NCBI GenBank assembly: GCA_937901185.1 | Contig: CALCHR010000109.1 | Coordinates: 1-19,620 of the forward strand | Source of the DNA: an uncultured Bacteroidales bacterium | GTDB lineage: Bacteria > Bacteroidota > Bacteroidia > Bacteroidales > Bacteroidaceae | Length of the DNA stretch: 19,620 nucleotides | Reading direction: 5' to 3' | Shown: piece after piece, positions 1 to 7,322 of the stretch | Position numbering within the stretch: position 1 is the stretch's first letter | Layout: each line of letters starts with the position of its first letter | Translations under genes and position numbers: made by a program | The notes under the pieces: model-generated | What the model was told of the DNA's origin: nothing | Databases searched by the model: none | Seen by the model: the letters and a program-made list of their open reading frames with translations, nothing else

Positions 1-141
1 TATTACACGGCAAAAATAAGCGGAGAAGAGATACCCGTTTACGCTTCGGTTGTTTTCATCCGTGCCGATGATACGGGAACTCTTCATTCTTTCTCCGAAA
101 TTTATGTTGATGCAGAAAAAGATTTTTCAGAAAATAATTGA
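1..141 (+). CDS. C-terminal end of an unidentified protein (partial)
   Basis: The reading frame is open from the first base of the window and stops at TGA 139-141, giving the last 46 residues of a protein. The end is mixed, with a hydrophobic stretch (VYASVVFIRA) followed by an acidic tail (DAEKDFSENN). T4-like phages carry the portal gene upstream of the protease and capsid genes, so a portal or head-vertex protein is possible from position alone. The fragment is too short to recognise. It is one of only two genes here ending in TGA. The next gene starts 28 bases downstream, so the two are probably co-transcribed. Confidence 0.6.
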   Translation, partial: YYTAKISGEEIPVYASVVFIRADDTGTLHSFSEIYVDAEKDFSENN

Positions 142-169
142 TAGTTAATTTTGAAAGGTAAACAAAAAT

Positions 170-643
170 ATGATTACAAAAAATGATTGCTTAACCGTAC
201 TAGTCGCACTTGAGGACAGAGGCTTAGATATTAATCTTGTAATGAAAAAGCTTATAACAGCCAAGGAAGTTCCTCATGAAGTTTTAAAATTTATTTTAGA
301 TAATAGGGGTATTGAAGTGGCTAATTTTTATGAAATGCTCAGAAAAAAGCATAATGATAAAAAATCCCCGTTATATCATAATATTGTAAAAGAAGTCACT
401 GATCCGGAAGAAGTTATTACTACCTTAGCCTGCTTGCTAGTGCAAATTACCTTATACAGTAAAAAGCTTCCGACAAATAAAGAAATCTTCCAACGAGAAG
501 TTAGAGCTGAGGAAATCACACGAGTACTCAATAATTACTATACTACTGGACTTATGGATCAGTGCCTAACACTTCTTAAACTAATAAAAACAGACTTAGT
601 AGTGCTTGAGCATATCAGTGGCCGAAGAGAAGCCTTAAGGTAA
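170..643 (+). CDS. Hypothetical 157-aa helical protein upstream of the head genes
   Basis: The ATG at 170 follows a GAAAGGT ribosome site at a normal distance. The protein is soluble-looking and mostly alpha-helical, with basic and acidic residues mixed. It has no cysteine cluster, signal peptide or membrane segment. A central run of hydrophobic residues (ITTLACLLVQITLYSKKL, about residues 83-100) looks like a buried helix rather than a membrane span. I do not recognise the family. It follows the partial gene by 28 bases and is the last gene before a strong terminator, so it belongs to the upstream transcription unit. In T4 this slot holds small prohead core genes, which is only a positional hint. 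Confidence 0.75.
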   Translation: MITKNDCLTVLVALEDRGLDINLVMKKLITAKEVPHEVLKFILDNRGIEVANFYEMLRKKHNDKKSPLYHNIVKEVTDPEEVITTLACLLVQITLYSKKLPTNKEIFQREVRAEEITRVLNNYYTTGLMDQCLTLLKLIKTDLVVLEHISGRREALR

Positions 644-659
644 ATTAAAGATACTTTAA

Positions 660-698
660 AAAATAAACTGTGATTTTATGAATCACAGTTTATTTTTT
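660..698 (+). terminator. Rho-independent terminator after the 157-aa gene
   Basis: Inverted repeat with arms 660-675 and 681-696, 16 perfect pairs around a five-base loop (TTATG), with the 3' arm running into a T-run at 693-698. The core is CTGTGATT/AATCACAG and the base is AT-only. It separates the upstream unit from the promoter element at 717-737. Confidence 0.85.
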
Positions 699-716
699 AT
701 TTACGTAAAGACTTAA

Positions 717-737
717 AAATTATTCGCTAAATTATTT
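717..737 (+). promoter_or_regulatory. Candidate phage late promoter, copy 1
   Basis: Contains GCTAAATTATTT (726-737) preceded by AAATTATT at 717-724, so AAATTATT occurs twice with a 12-base period. The same element precedes four other genes in this window. It lies just after a terminator and 56 bases before the ATG at 794. No convincing -35 box of the TTGACA kind is visible. A promoter read by a phage-modified or phage-encoded polymerase is inferred. A small hairpin (TAGAC 741-745 with GTCTA 751-755) follows at once, probably near the 5' end of the transcript. Confidence 0.7.
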
Positions 738-793
738 GACTAGACGCTAGGTCTAAATAACTTGAATGATTAATAAATAAGGAGACATTTAAA

Positions 794-1486
794 ATGAATT
801 TACAGAACGGCTATAAAGTAATTTACGAAAAGGCCGCAGATGGCGAAAGAACTTTTTATGCTTCTAAGTCAGGCGTTTTTGCAGATGCTGAACAGATTGG
901 CGAAGCTATTGAAATTGGTAAGTATAAGCTAATCTATGAAAAGAATGGAAAAATTTACTGCAGCGAGAGCAACGCTCCTAAGTTTGACGAAAACGGTGAG
1001 CCTGCTGATACAGCTATAGAAGGCTTTGATAAAATTTTTGTAGAGACGGAAGATGTTTTAGGTGGCGCTGGCAGCGATGTTCTAGTATCTCAGGAGCCTC
1101 ATGCAGAAGCTATTACTACTAACGGAGACTCTCACGGTAAACTAACTGTTAGCGATAATGTGGTTACTCTTAAAGCTACCGGTACAATTAAGCCAGCAAC
1201 TAATCCAAACGGCAACACCTATCACCACGTCGGCTTTAAAGTTACAGCACCCGAGGGAATTGACCTCGCTAATATCAGAATTACACGTCCAGACGGAAAG
1301 ATTAGAGAAATGGCAAACATTCTTGATGGTAAGAATTTCACTAATATGTACTGGAAGATTACTGAAGAGGAGAGAGTATTTACCTACTATATCGACTGGA
1401 ATAACGATGGCGTAAATGACCTCACTGTTATTATTGACGCTACCGAGGCTACTCTTGTTACCGCAGAAGTAACCCCAGAGGCTTAA
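794..1486 (+). CDS. Candidate head decoration / virion structural protein (230 aa)
   Basis: The ATG at 794 is preceded by AAGGAGA at 780-786. The protein looks beta-rich and soluble. The N-terminal third holds two related units: YKVIYEKAADGERTFYASK at about residues 7-25 and YKLIYEKNGKIYCSES at about 44-59. The rest (about 115-230) alternates hydrophobic and polar residues with Gly, Asn, Thr and Asp turns, as in an immunoglobulin-like or jelly-roll fold. The protein is acidic. It has its own promoter element and sits directly before the protease/scaffold and capsid genes. A capsid decoration or head-surface protein is the best inference, but I do not recognise the family. A minor virion protein remains possible. 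Confidence 0.75.
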   Translation: MNLQNGYKVIYEKAADGERTFYASKSGVFADAEQIGEAIEIGKYKLIYEKNGKIYCSESNAPKFDENGEPADTAIEGFDKIFVETEDVLGGAGSDVLVSQEPHAEAITTNGDSHGKLTVSDNVVTLKATGTIKPATNPNGNTYHHVGFKVTAPEGIDLANIRITRPDGKIREMANILDGKNFTNMYWKITEEERVFTYYIDWNNDGVNDLTVIIDATEATLVTAEVTPEA

Positions 1487-1503
1487 TAAATAAATAAGTT
1501 AAT

Positions 1504-1524
1504 AAATTATTAGCTAAATTATTT
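1504..1524 (+). promoter_or_regulatory. Candidate phage late promoter, copy 2
   Basis: GCTAAATTATTT at 1513-1524, with AAATTATT at 1504-1511 giving the same 12-base repeat as copies 1 and 4. It lies in the 71-base gap before the protease/scaffold gene, 33 bases before its ATG. No terminator precedes it, so transcripts from copy 1 probably read through and this copy adds transcripts for the protease/scaffold and capsid genes. Confidence 0.7.
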
Positions 1525-1557
1525 AGATTGTTGTAGTACTTAAAGGTGAAGAAAAAT

Positions 1558-3462
1558 ATGAATAATAATACGATATTAGAGACTTTAAAGCTACAGCCAC
1601 TAACCGAAGAAGAAAAAGCGCGTCGACACATCTTAGGCAGATGGTATGGTCCTATTGCTACATGTAATGAAGGTACACGTAATGGTAGGCGCTATAACCG
1701 TGAGCTATGGGAAAGAGCTTTAAATGATGAGCTATTCCACGAAAAAATTGCTAACAAATGTTTATTCTTAGAGCTTGGTCATCCCCAAGACAGAGAAGAA
1801 ACTGATATGTCTAAAGTGTGTGCATGTATTCCCGAAATGCCTAAAATTATTAACGGAGACCTTTGTGCTTGCGTGGATATTCTTGACACACCTAACGGAA
1901 GAATTCTAAAAACACTTTGTGATTATGGATTTATTCCTGGTGTTTCTTCTAGAGGCTCGGGAGATGTTATGCCTAATAATGACGTTGATCCAGAGACTTT
2001 CTTCCTCGAAACATTCGACTGCGTGGCTATTCCGGCTGTAAAGAAAGCAAGACTTAGCATGTGTGAGTCTTTAGACAAAAACGCAATTAAACTTAAAAAG
2101 GCTCTTACTGAGTCATTAAATAAGGCCAGTGAAGAGGATAAAGTAATTATGAAAGAAACTCTTGAAAACTTGGATATCAATATCGAGTCTTCTGAAGAAG
2201 TTCAGGAAGAGCTTGTTGAAAAGCAGCTTACCGCTGATGATATTCCGTGGGATCCAGATGAAAATCCTGATGTCTTAACTGAGGACACTGAGGAAGAAGA
2301 AACTTCTGATGAAGCGAAAACTGAAGAGATTGAAGAAACTGAAGAAGCTACTACTGACGAGGAGACTCCTGAAGAGCCCGCTGAAGAAGTTCCAGCAGAG
2401 CCTGAAGAGGTTATCGTTGATGTTGATAGTGCGGAAGAGGTTACAGTAAACACTGTAGCCGATGCAATCGAACAGTTACAAGAGTATGACGATGAGACAG
2501 AAGTACAGTTTGAGCCCATTGAAATCGATGGTAAAGAATACAATATTGACAAACTTGAAACTTTTGTCGACGAAGAAGATAATATCCTAGTAGTAGGTGT
2601 TAACTGTGAAGAAGCTGAAGAAACTTCAGATGACACAGATTCAAATACAGAAGCCCAATCTGAAGATGAAGAAATTTCTGTTGAAAATTCTGAGGAAGCT
2701 GCCGATGCTGAGCAGTCAGCCGAAGATACCGGAGACGAAGAGGTAATCGAAAGCTTAAAAGAAATGATTAGACAGAAAGAAGCCTTGGAAACCGAGATTA
2801 GCGATTTGCGTAAAGCTAAATCAGTTGGTGATGCCAAAGAAAAAGAATTACAAGAAAAACTAGACCGGTACAGAAGTGCATTTAGAAATACTAGTGCAGA
2901 AGCTGCAAAAGTTCCTGAGCTACAGTCTAAGGTTAAAGAGCTTACTGAGCAACTAACACAAGCTCAAAACAATGTAAAAACATTAACTGAAAAAGTTAAC
3001 AAAGCACAACAGCTAAAAGAGAGCATTGAAGGTAATAAGGCTAATGAAAGACGCCTCACTGAAGAAGTGTCTAGACTTACGAAGAAATCTGAATCTCTCG
3101 AAGCCAAACTTGAAGGTCAGACAAAACAGTATACTACAAAGCTACAAGAAAGAACAGATTTAGCTAAGAAGTATAAAGCTCGCTTTATTGAGACTCTTAC
3201 TAAGTATATTGAATCTAAAGCTAGTATGCTCGGTGTTAGTCCTTCGGAAATCACAAGCCGCCTCAATGAAAGCTATACTCTTGCAGATGTTGATGCCGTT
3301 TGTAACGAAATTCTCGATTCTACCACGTCATTTGGTAGACTTCCTTTCGGCGGAAGAACTAAGGTTTCTGCGCGTATCACTGAGTCTGTTTCTAATAAGA
3401 CTTCTGACTACGATGACGATGACCTTTCCAGTCTTTATGAGCTCGCCGGACTGAAAGAATAA
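1558..3462 (+). CDS. Prohead protease fused to an acidic coiled-coil scaffold region
   Basis: I chose the ATG at 1558 because AAAGGTGA (1542-1549) is a well-placed ribosome site. A GTG at 1546 lies inside that site and is less likely. The 634-aa protein has three parts. Residues about 20-200 resemble the T4 gp21-type assembly protease (herpes assemblin-like serine fold): the likely catalytic His is H75 in LELGHP and the nucleophile Ser lies in GVSSRGSG (S130 or S131). Residues about 200-400 are very acidic (Glu, Asp, Thr) and probably disordered. Residues about 400-550 are a long charged coiled coil, ending in a small helical domain and the acidic run YDDDDL. In T4 the protease and the main scaffold are separate genes; here one reading frame appears to carry both. 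It would act inside the prohead, cutting scaffold and capsid proteins during maturation. The next gene is the major capsid protein. Confidence 0.85.
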   Translation: MNNNTILETLKLQPLTEEEKARRHILGRWYGPIATCNEGTRNGRRYNRELWERALNDELFHEKIANKCLFLELGHPQDREETDMSKVCACIPEMPKIINGDLCACVDILDTPNGRILKTLCDYGFIPGVSSRGSGDVMPNNDVDPETFFLETFDCVAIPAVKKARLSMCESLDKNAIKLKKALTESLNKASEEDKVIMKETLENLDINIESSEEVQEELVEKQLTADDIPWDPDENPDVLTEDTEEEETSDEAKTEEIEETEEATTDEETPEEPAEEVPAEPEEVIVDVDSAEEVTVNTVADAIEQLQEYDDETEVQFEPIEIDGKEYNIDKLETFVDEEDNILVVGVNCEEAEETSDDTDSNTEAQSEDEEISVENSEEAADAEQSAEDTGDEEVIESLKEMIRQKEALETEISDLRKAKSVGDAKEKELQEKLDRYRSAFRNTSAEAAKVPELQSKVKELTEQLTQAQNNVKTLTEKVNKAQQLKESIEGNKANERRLTEEVSRLTKKSESLEAKLEGQTKQYTTKLQERTDLAKKYKARFIETLTKYIESKASMLGVSPSEITSRLNESYTLADVDAVCNEILDSTTSFGRLPFGGRTKVSARITESVSNKTSDYDDDDLSSLYELAGLKE

Positions 3463-3522
3463 ATTAAGCTCAAAACAAACTAAAAAAACTTAAAAATTAT
3501 TATTAATTAAAAGAGGTATATT

Positions 3523-4845
3523 ATGAGACAAAATCTTCTCGAAACTTATAGCCGTCAGCTTAAGGTTGCTGAGGCTTATGTTGCTAAAAACTTTGAAGGT
3601 AAGCAGATGTCCAGCAACACTGCTCTTACCACTGCTGTTCTTCTTGACAATACTAACCGTTGGATGACTGAATCTCTCAACTCTGAGATCGGTGCTACTT
3701 CTCGTGGCGACCTCGGCGCTTGGAAGAAGTTCTGCTTGAACCTTACTAACATCGCTGTTCCTTCTCTTATCGCTAACGATCTTGTTATCGTTCATCCTAT
3801 GACCAGCTACTCTGGCTCCGTTGCATACCTTGAGTACGTTTCTCTTACTGAAAAGGGTGGCGTTGAAAAGGGTCAGGTATTCAACAGTGTATTCGGTCAT
3901 GGTAAGATGGATGAAGCTCGTCAGAACTTCACTTCTCAGATCGTAGTTGAGGCTTATGACGGCACTCCTGCTCTTGAGGCAGAGGTTAATGGTCTTTCTT
4001 ACACTGACGAGACCACCGTTAAGTTTGCTACCTACAAGTCTATCATGGAAGATGGCTCTGTTAAGTATGGTGATGCTCCTGTAGAGGGTGCTAAGAAAAT
4101 TGCTTACGTTTCTAAGCAGTTCCAGATGAACCACGTTCCTGCTACTGAGATTCCTGCTATTGGTCCTCGCATGAAGCACATTCCTCTCGTTGCTGAGCCT
4201 CGTAGAATCGCTGTTCGTTACGACCAGATCACTGCTTTCCAGGCTAAGACTGACTACGGCTTCTCTCTTGACAAGCAGATCGCTGAGCAGGCTTGTGGTG
4301 AGCTCGCTTACGAGATCGACACCGAGATCGTTGGTATGCTTCGTGACGGTGCTAAGGAAGGCACTACTGCAGACGAGCTTGCTAAGCTAACTTGGTCCAA
4401 GACTCTTCCTGTAGGCGTTTCTAAGTTCGAACACTACAACGGCTTCCTTGAGATCGTTGAAATGGCTAAGGCTATCATTTATGATAGAACTAAGAAGTTC
4501 CATCCTAACTACATGGTAATCGCTTCTGACATTCTTCCTGTTCTTCGTTTCGTAAACGGCTTCTCTGCTGTTAAGAACGTTAAGATGAATGGTCCGTACA
4601 AGGTTGGTGAGCTTGATGGTATGAACGTTTATGTATCTCCTATGATGGAGAGCGGTGAGTTCTTCCTCGGTCTCAACGGTAACGATATGATGAGCTCTGC
4701 TGGTGTATATGCACCTTACATGGCTATTGTTCCTACTCAGCTTCTTGGTACTCCTGATGGCGGTATGGCACAGGGCTTCAGTACCTGGTATGCTAAGGCT
4801 CTTCTTAACAAGAACCTCCTTATCGCTGGTAAGATTGTTGACTAA
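3523..4845 (+). CDS. Major capsid protein, T4 gp23-like (HK97 fold)
   Basis: The ATG at 3523 follows AGAGG (3512-3516). The 440-residue protein shows the layout of T4-like capsid proteins: a helical N-terminal arm, then a segment around residues 67-110 matching the gp23 pattern of helix, DLV-V-PMT, small residues and beta strand (here ANDLVIVHPMTSYSGS). A region near residues 225-270 (RIAVRYDQITAFQAKTDYG, then a long helix) matches the conserved gp23 segment before the central helix. Such proteins form the icosahedral shell and are usually trimmed at the N terminus by the prohead protease. A Leu-x-Glu site of the T4 type occurs at residues 5-7, but I cannot say that it is used. Codons are strongly biased (GCT, CTT, GGT, AAG, AAC, ATC), unlike the A/T-ending neighbours, consistent with very high expression. 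Two terminators follow. Confidence 0.93.
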   Translation: MRQNLLETYSRQLKVAEAYVAKNFEGKQMSSNTALTTAVLLDNTNRWMTESLNSEIGATSRGDLGAWKKFCLNLTNIAVPSLIANDLVIVHPMTSYSGSVAYLEYVSLTEKGGVEKGQVFNSVFGHGKMDEARQNFTSQIVVEAYDGTPALEAEVNGLSYTDETTVKFATYKSIMEDGSVKYGDAPVEGAKKIAYVSKQFQMNHVPATEIPAIGPRMKHIPLVAEPRRIAVRYDQITAFQAKTDYGFSLDKQIAEQACGELAYEIDTEIVGMLRDGAKEGTTADELAKLTWSKTLPVGVSKFEHYNGFLEIVEMAKAIIYDRTKKFHPNYMVIASDILPVLRFVNGFSAVKNVKMNGPYKVGELDGMNVYVSPMMESGEFFLGLNGNDMMSSAGVYAPYMAIVPTQLLGTPDGGMAQGFSTWYAKALLNKNLLIAGKIVD

Positions 4846-4860
4846 TTAATAGTTATTGAT

Positions 4861-4896
4861 AAAAATAACAGGGCTCTAGAGCCCTGTTATTTTTTT
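4861..4896 (+). terminator. Strong terminator after the capsid gene
   Basis: Perfect 15-pair inverted repeat, arms 4861-4875 and 4880-4894, with loop CTAG and a T-run at 4891-4896. The core is AACAGGGCT/AGCCCTGTT. The A-run at 4861-4865 means it could also work on the opposite strand, but no minus-strand gene needs it. Confidence 0.93.
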
Positions 4897-4909
4897 AACT
4901 AAATTCATA

Positions 4910-4947
4910 AAGAGGCTATTCAAATAAAGAGTAGCTTCTTTTTTATT
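4910..4947 (+). terminator. Second terminator in tandem
   Basis: Twelve-pair stem, arms 4910-4921 and 4929-4940, including two G-U pairs. The loop is seven bases, followed by TTTTATTT. It begins 14 bases after the first terminator's T-run and ends at the promoter element before the connector genes. It probably insulates the connector genes from capsid-level transcription. Confidence 0.7.
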
Positions 4948-4960
4948 TGCTAAATTATTT
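4940..4960 (+). promoter_or_regulatory. Candidate phage late promoter, copy 3
   Basis: Exact GCTAAATTATTT at 4949-4960, preceded by TTTATTT. The upstream AAATTATT half seen in copies 1, 2 and 4 is replaced by the T-run of the terminator. It lies 27 bases before the TTG start at 4988, the shortest leader of the five, leaving little more than the ribosome site in the transcript. Confidence 0.7.
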
Positions 4961-4987
4961 AGTTAATAGAGACAAGGAGGAATAACC

Positions 4988-5710
4988 TTGAAATTAGAAG
5001 AAGTACTTGATGAAATTAAAATCGAACTTACCGGCTATATATTAGATATGGAAATAACAGATGAAACTCTGGTTAATGTAGTCAAGAAAGCTCTTAGAGA
5101 GCTTACTCGCTATTGGGATGAATCGAAGCTACTGACGCTGCCTTTTGCCAGTTGTATAAACCTCGAGGGAGAATTTTTCAAAGAGGAAGTTAGCTCAATA
5201 GTTAATGTGTATAGGACAGAAGGTTTTGGAGATGCTTCTGGTGGAACTTCTGTTATGAATGACCCGCTACAGCTAGCTCAAGTCGCTATTTTTAGTAATG
5301 GCGGCACGATGTATAATCTTCAAGACTATGTTATGAACTACGCTTCTTGGATGACTTTATCTAAGATAAAAAATATAATGTCCACCGACCTTGCCTTTAA
5401 AGAAAATAGGCATGAGAATAAATTATATATTAGTTGTGGAAATACAAGACCTAGTATGATTACTATTGAGTATATTCCAAAACTCAAATCTGTTGAAGAT
5501 ATCAAAAGTGACTATTGGCTTGATATTTTAATAAAATTATGCGTTGCTATGACCAAGGTTGTCCTCGGAAGAATTCGTACACGTTTTACCCAAAGTAATG
5601 CTTTGTGGACTCAAGATGGTGATAAGATTTTAGAAGAAGGCAACACCGAGCTAAAAGAGCTTCGTGAAATACTTCGTGTGAATAGTAATTTAATACTTTT
5701 AGTCGATTAA
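4988..5710 (+). CDS. Probable neck / head-tail connector protein (240 aa)
   Basis: The start is TTG at 4988, supported by a full AAGGAGG site at 4974-4980 with a seven-base gap. No in-frame ATG competes near it. The N terminus is a helical segment (EVLDEIKIELTG...VKKALRELTRYWDES) of a kind common in connector and head-completion proteins. The C-terminal half contains DYWLDILIKLCVAMTKVVLG, followed by RIRTRF, an Asp-Gly turn and a final charged helix with ELKELREIL. This layout is familiar from neck proteins of T4-like and other large myoviruses, but I cannot assign it firmly to gp13 or gp14. First gene after the capsid block and first of a six-gene connector unit. A minor head protein is the alternative. 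Confidence 0.8.
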   Translation: MKLEEVLDEIKIELTGYILDMEITDETLVNVVKKALRELTRYWDESKLLTLPFASCINLEGEFFKEEVSSIVNVYRTEGFGDASGGTSVMNDPLQLAQVAIFSNGGTMYNLQDYVMNYASWMTLSKIKNIMSTDLAFKENRHENKLYISCGNTRPSMITIEYIPKLKSVEDIKSDYWLDILIKLCVAMTKVVLGRIRTRFTQSNALWTQDGDKILEEGNTELKELREILRVNSNLILLVD

Positions 5711-5738
5711 GGAAATTAAAAGGAGATTTAATATAAAA

Positions 5739-7256
5739 ATGAAAGAATCTATTACAAAGTTTGATTTAGAGTCTGCTTTTAAGGCTCTCGATGAAATTGA
5801 AATACCTGTAACAGGTACAGTTAGAGCTAATAAACCAGCCCTTACTGAAATTTTTTCACGTAAAACTAAGTTTGATGCTCTTATGGAAGAGTACTATGAT
5901 ATTAGTAGCTCTGAAGGCCTAGAAGATGCAAAAGACGCTCGTGAGGCAGAAATTGCACAGGCAAAGTTAGAGCGCATTGAAAAGATTGTTGACCTTGATG
6001 CTGAATCAGCTGAAGATCTTCTTACTTCGTATGTAGGTAAATTTATTATTCAGTGTCCTCAGTGCATGACTCTTTTCTATAAAAATCAAGAAGATGTTGT
6101 CGCTTCAGAAGATGATCCTTCTACAGTAAACGTTAATGAAGTATGTCAGCATTGCGGTAATGAGAGTGGCTATAGCCTAATCGGTAAAGTCGGTGAAGCT
6201 GAGTCTGCACCGGAAGAAGCACCCGCAGCAGAAGAGAATCCTGAACTTGATCTAAACCTCGATGATGAAGGCGCTACCGAAGAGGGTGCAGAAGAAGCTC
6301 CCGCAGATGACCTTAACTTTGATGATGAGCTAGAAGAGCTCGATCTTGACATTGAGGAAGAGCCTGTTGAAGAAGAGGAAGAAAAGAAAGAAGAATCTTT
6401 TGCTGCTCACACAAGTGAAACTCTTGTCGAAGATGTTCAAGAAGATAAAGACCTAGATGCTAAGCTTGAAGCGCATAACGAGTATATTGAATACCTTAGA
6501 GCTGCAATTGCCCAAGAAGAAGCAGCTCTTGAAAAGACTGAAAACGCTCAAGTTAAAGATGCTATTCAGAGAAGAATCGATGCTTTTAAAGCTGACCTAG
6601 AAAATGCACTTCCCGAGGCGGTAAAAAATGATGAAGCTACTGAAGAGCCCGTTGAAGATGAAAATGTTTCTGATGTCGAAACTGAAGCTGAGGTTGAGGT
6701 CGAACCAGAAACTGAGGACGAAATTAAGGAAGAGTCCCTTGCAAGCGAAACTGAAAGTACTCTTACAGAAGCTCTCCACGAAGAAGCGGAGTTCGAAGAA
6801 GTATCAGACGCTGAATTTGAGCAGCTTATGAATTCCTCTGAGTTTAAAAAGCCTATTTCTGATACGGCTGTTAGAGCAATGCTTGCTATGGATGCTGATG
6901 AAAGAAAAGAAGAAAGCCTAGATAGTATTTTTGGTGAAGTTGAAGAGCTCCAGGAAAATGCTCTCGAAGGTATGATTTCTGACTCTTTAGTAGAGATGTA
7001 CGGCAACGTGGCAGGCTTTAGAATAAAAGAGTGCTCTTATGAAGATAGCAAGCTTATGGTTGAAGGTGTAATTCACTTCACTTCTGGCAATGTAAGAAAT
7101 ACTGCTTATATCTTTAATGAGGCTCTTACAGAAAATAATAAGATCACTTTACGCGGCTTAAATGAAAAACTCGGTAATGATAAGCAATTCTTTATTACTG
7201 GCTACACAGAAAATAAAACCTTTATTACTGAGTCTTTTAAAGCAGCTAAAAACTAA
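5739..7256 (+). CDS. Acidic zinc-knuckle virion/assembly protein (505 aa), unknown
   Basis: The ATG at 5739 follows AAAAGGAGA. The N-terminal 100 residues are helical. CPQC (106-109) and CQHC (136-139) form a likely zinc ribbon. Residues about 155-215 and 300-345 are extremely Glu/Asp rich and probably disordered, with a helical segment between them (about 235-290). The pattern KEES followed by Leu or Phe occurs at residues 217, 330 and 390. The last 110 residues form a compact beta-rich domain (GNVAGFRIKECSYEDSKLMV onward). The disordered acidic middle recalls prohead core or internal head proteins. The gene sits between connector genes, so an assembly factor or head-internal protein fits. 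I do not recognise the family. The zinc knuckles make a purely scaffolding role less certain. Confidence 0.8.
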   Translation: MKESITKFDLESAFKALDEIEIPVTGTVRANKPALTEIFSRKTKFDALMEEYYDISSSEGLEDAKDAREAEIAQAKLERIEKIVDLDAESAEDLLTSYVGKFIIQCPQCMTLFYKNQEDVVASEDDPSTVNVNEVCQHCGNESGYSLIGKVGEAESAPEEAPAAEENPELDLNLDDEGATEEGAEEAPADDLNFDDELEELDLDIEEEPVEEEEEKKEESFAAHTSETLVEDVQEDKDLDAKLEAHNEYIEYLRAAIAQEEAALEKTENAQVKDAIQRRIDAFKADLENALPEAVKNDEATEEPVEDENVSDVETEAEVEVEPETEDEIKEESLASETESTLTEALHEEAEFEEVSDAEFEQLMNSSEFKKPISDTAVRAMLAMDADERKEESLDSIFGEVEELQENALEGMISDSLVEMYGNVAGFRIKECSYEDSKLMVEGVIHFTSGNVRNTAYIFNEALTENNKITLRGLNEKLGNDKQFFITGYTENKTFITESFKAAKN

Positions 7257-7268
7257 TTTAACTTAAAA

Positions 7269-7297
7269 CTTAAGGAGAGTTTAAAGCTCTCCTTAAG
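7269..7297 (+). promoter_or_regulatory. Intergenic hairpin, possible attenuator or processing site
   Basis: Perfect 11-pair inverted repeat, CTTAAGGAGAG (7269-7279) with CTCTCCTTAAG (7287-7297) and loop TTTAAAG. Only a weak CTTTTAG follows, so full termination is doubtful. The left arm contains an AAGGAG that looks like a ribosome site but has no start codon nearby and would be hidden in the stem. The true site for the next gene is GAAAGGAG further on. A partial terminator or an mRNA-stability element is likely. Confidence 0.5.
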
Positions 7298-7322
7298 GTA
7301 CTTTTAGAAAGGAGCTCCCTTA

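Noticed and set aside
1158..1415. 85-codon plus-strand frame inside the candidate decoration gene
   Set aside because: Alternative frame without a ribosome site, overlapping a well-supported gene. Composition looks random.
1546..1557. GTG start giving four extra residues to the protease/scaffold protein
   Set aside because: The GTG lies inside AAAGGTGA, the best ribosome site for the ATG at 1558, and has no site of its own.
2202..2837. 211-codon minus-strand frame opposite the scaffold region, extremely Ser-rich
   Set aside because: It is the antisense of GAA/GAG-rich coding sequence, which reads as TTC/CTC and TCT/TCC. No start signal and no plausible protein.
3490..4179. 229-codon open frame on the minus strand opposite the capsid gene
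   Set aside because: It mirrors the biased codons of the capsid gene, has no ribosome site, and would run against an essential gene. The translation has no coherent domain.
6566..7006. Minus-strand frames in the acidic zinc-knuckle gene
   Set aside because: Ser-rich antisense translation of Glu codons, as in the scaffold region. No supporting signals.
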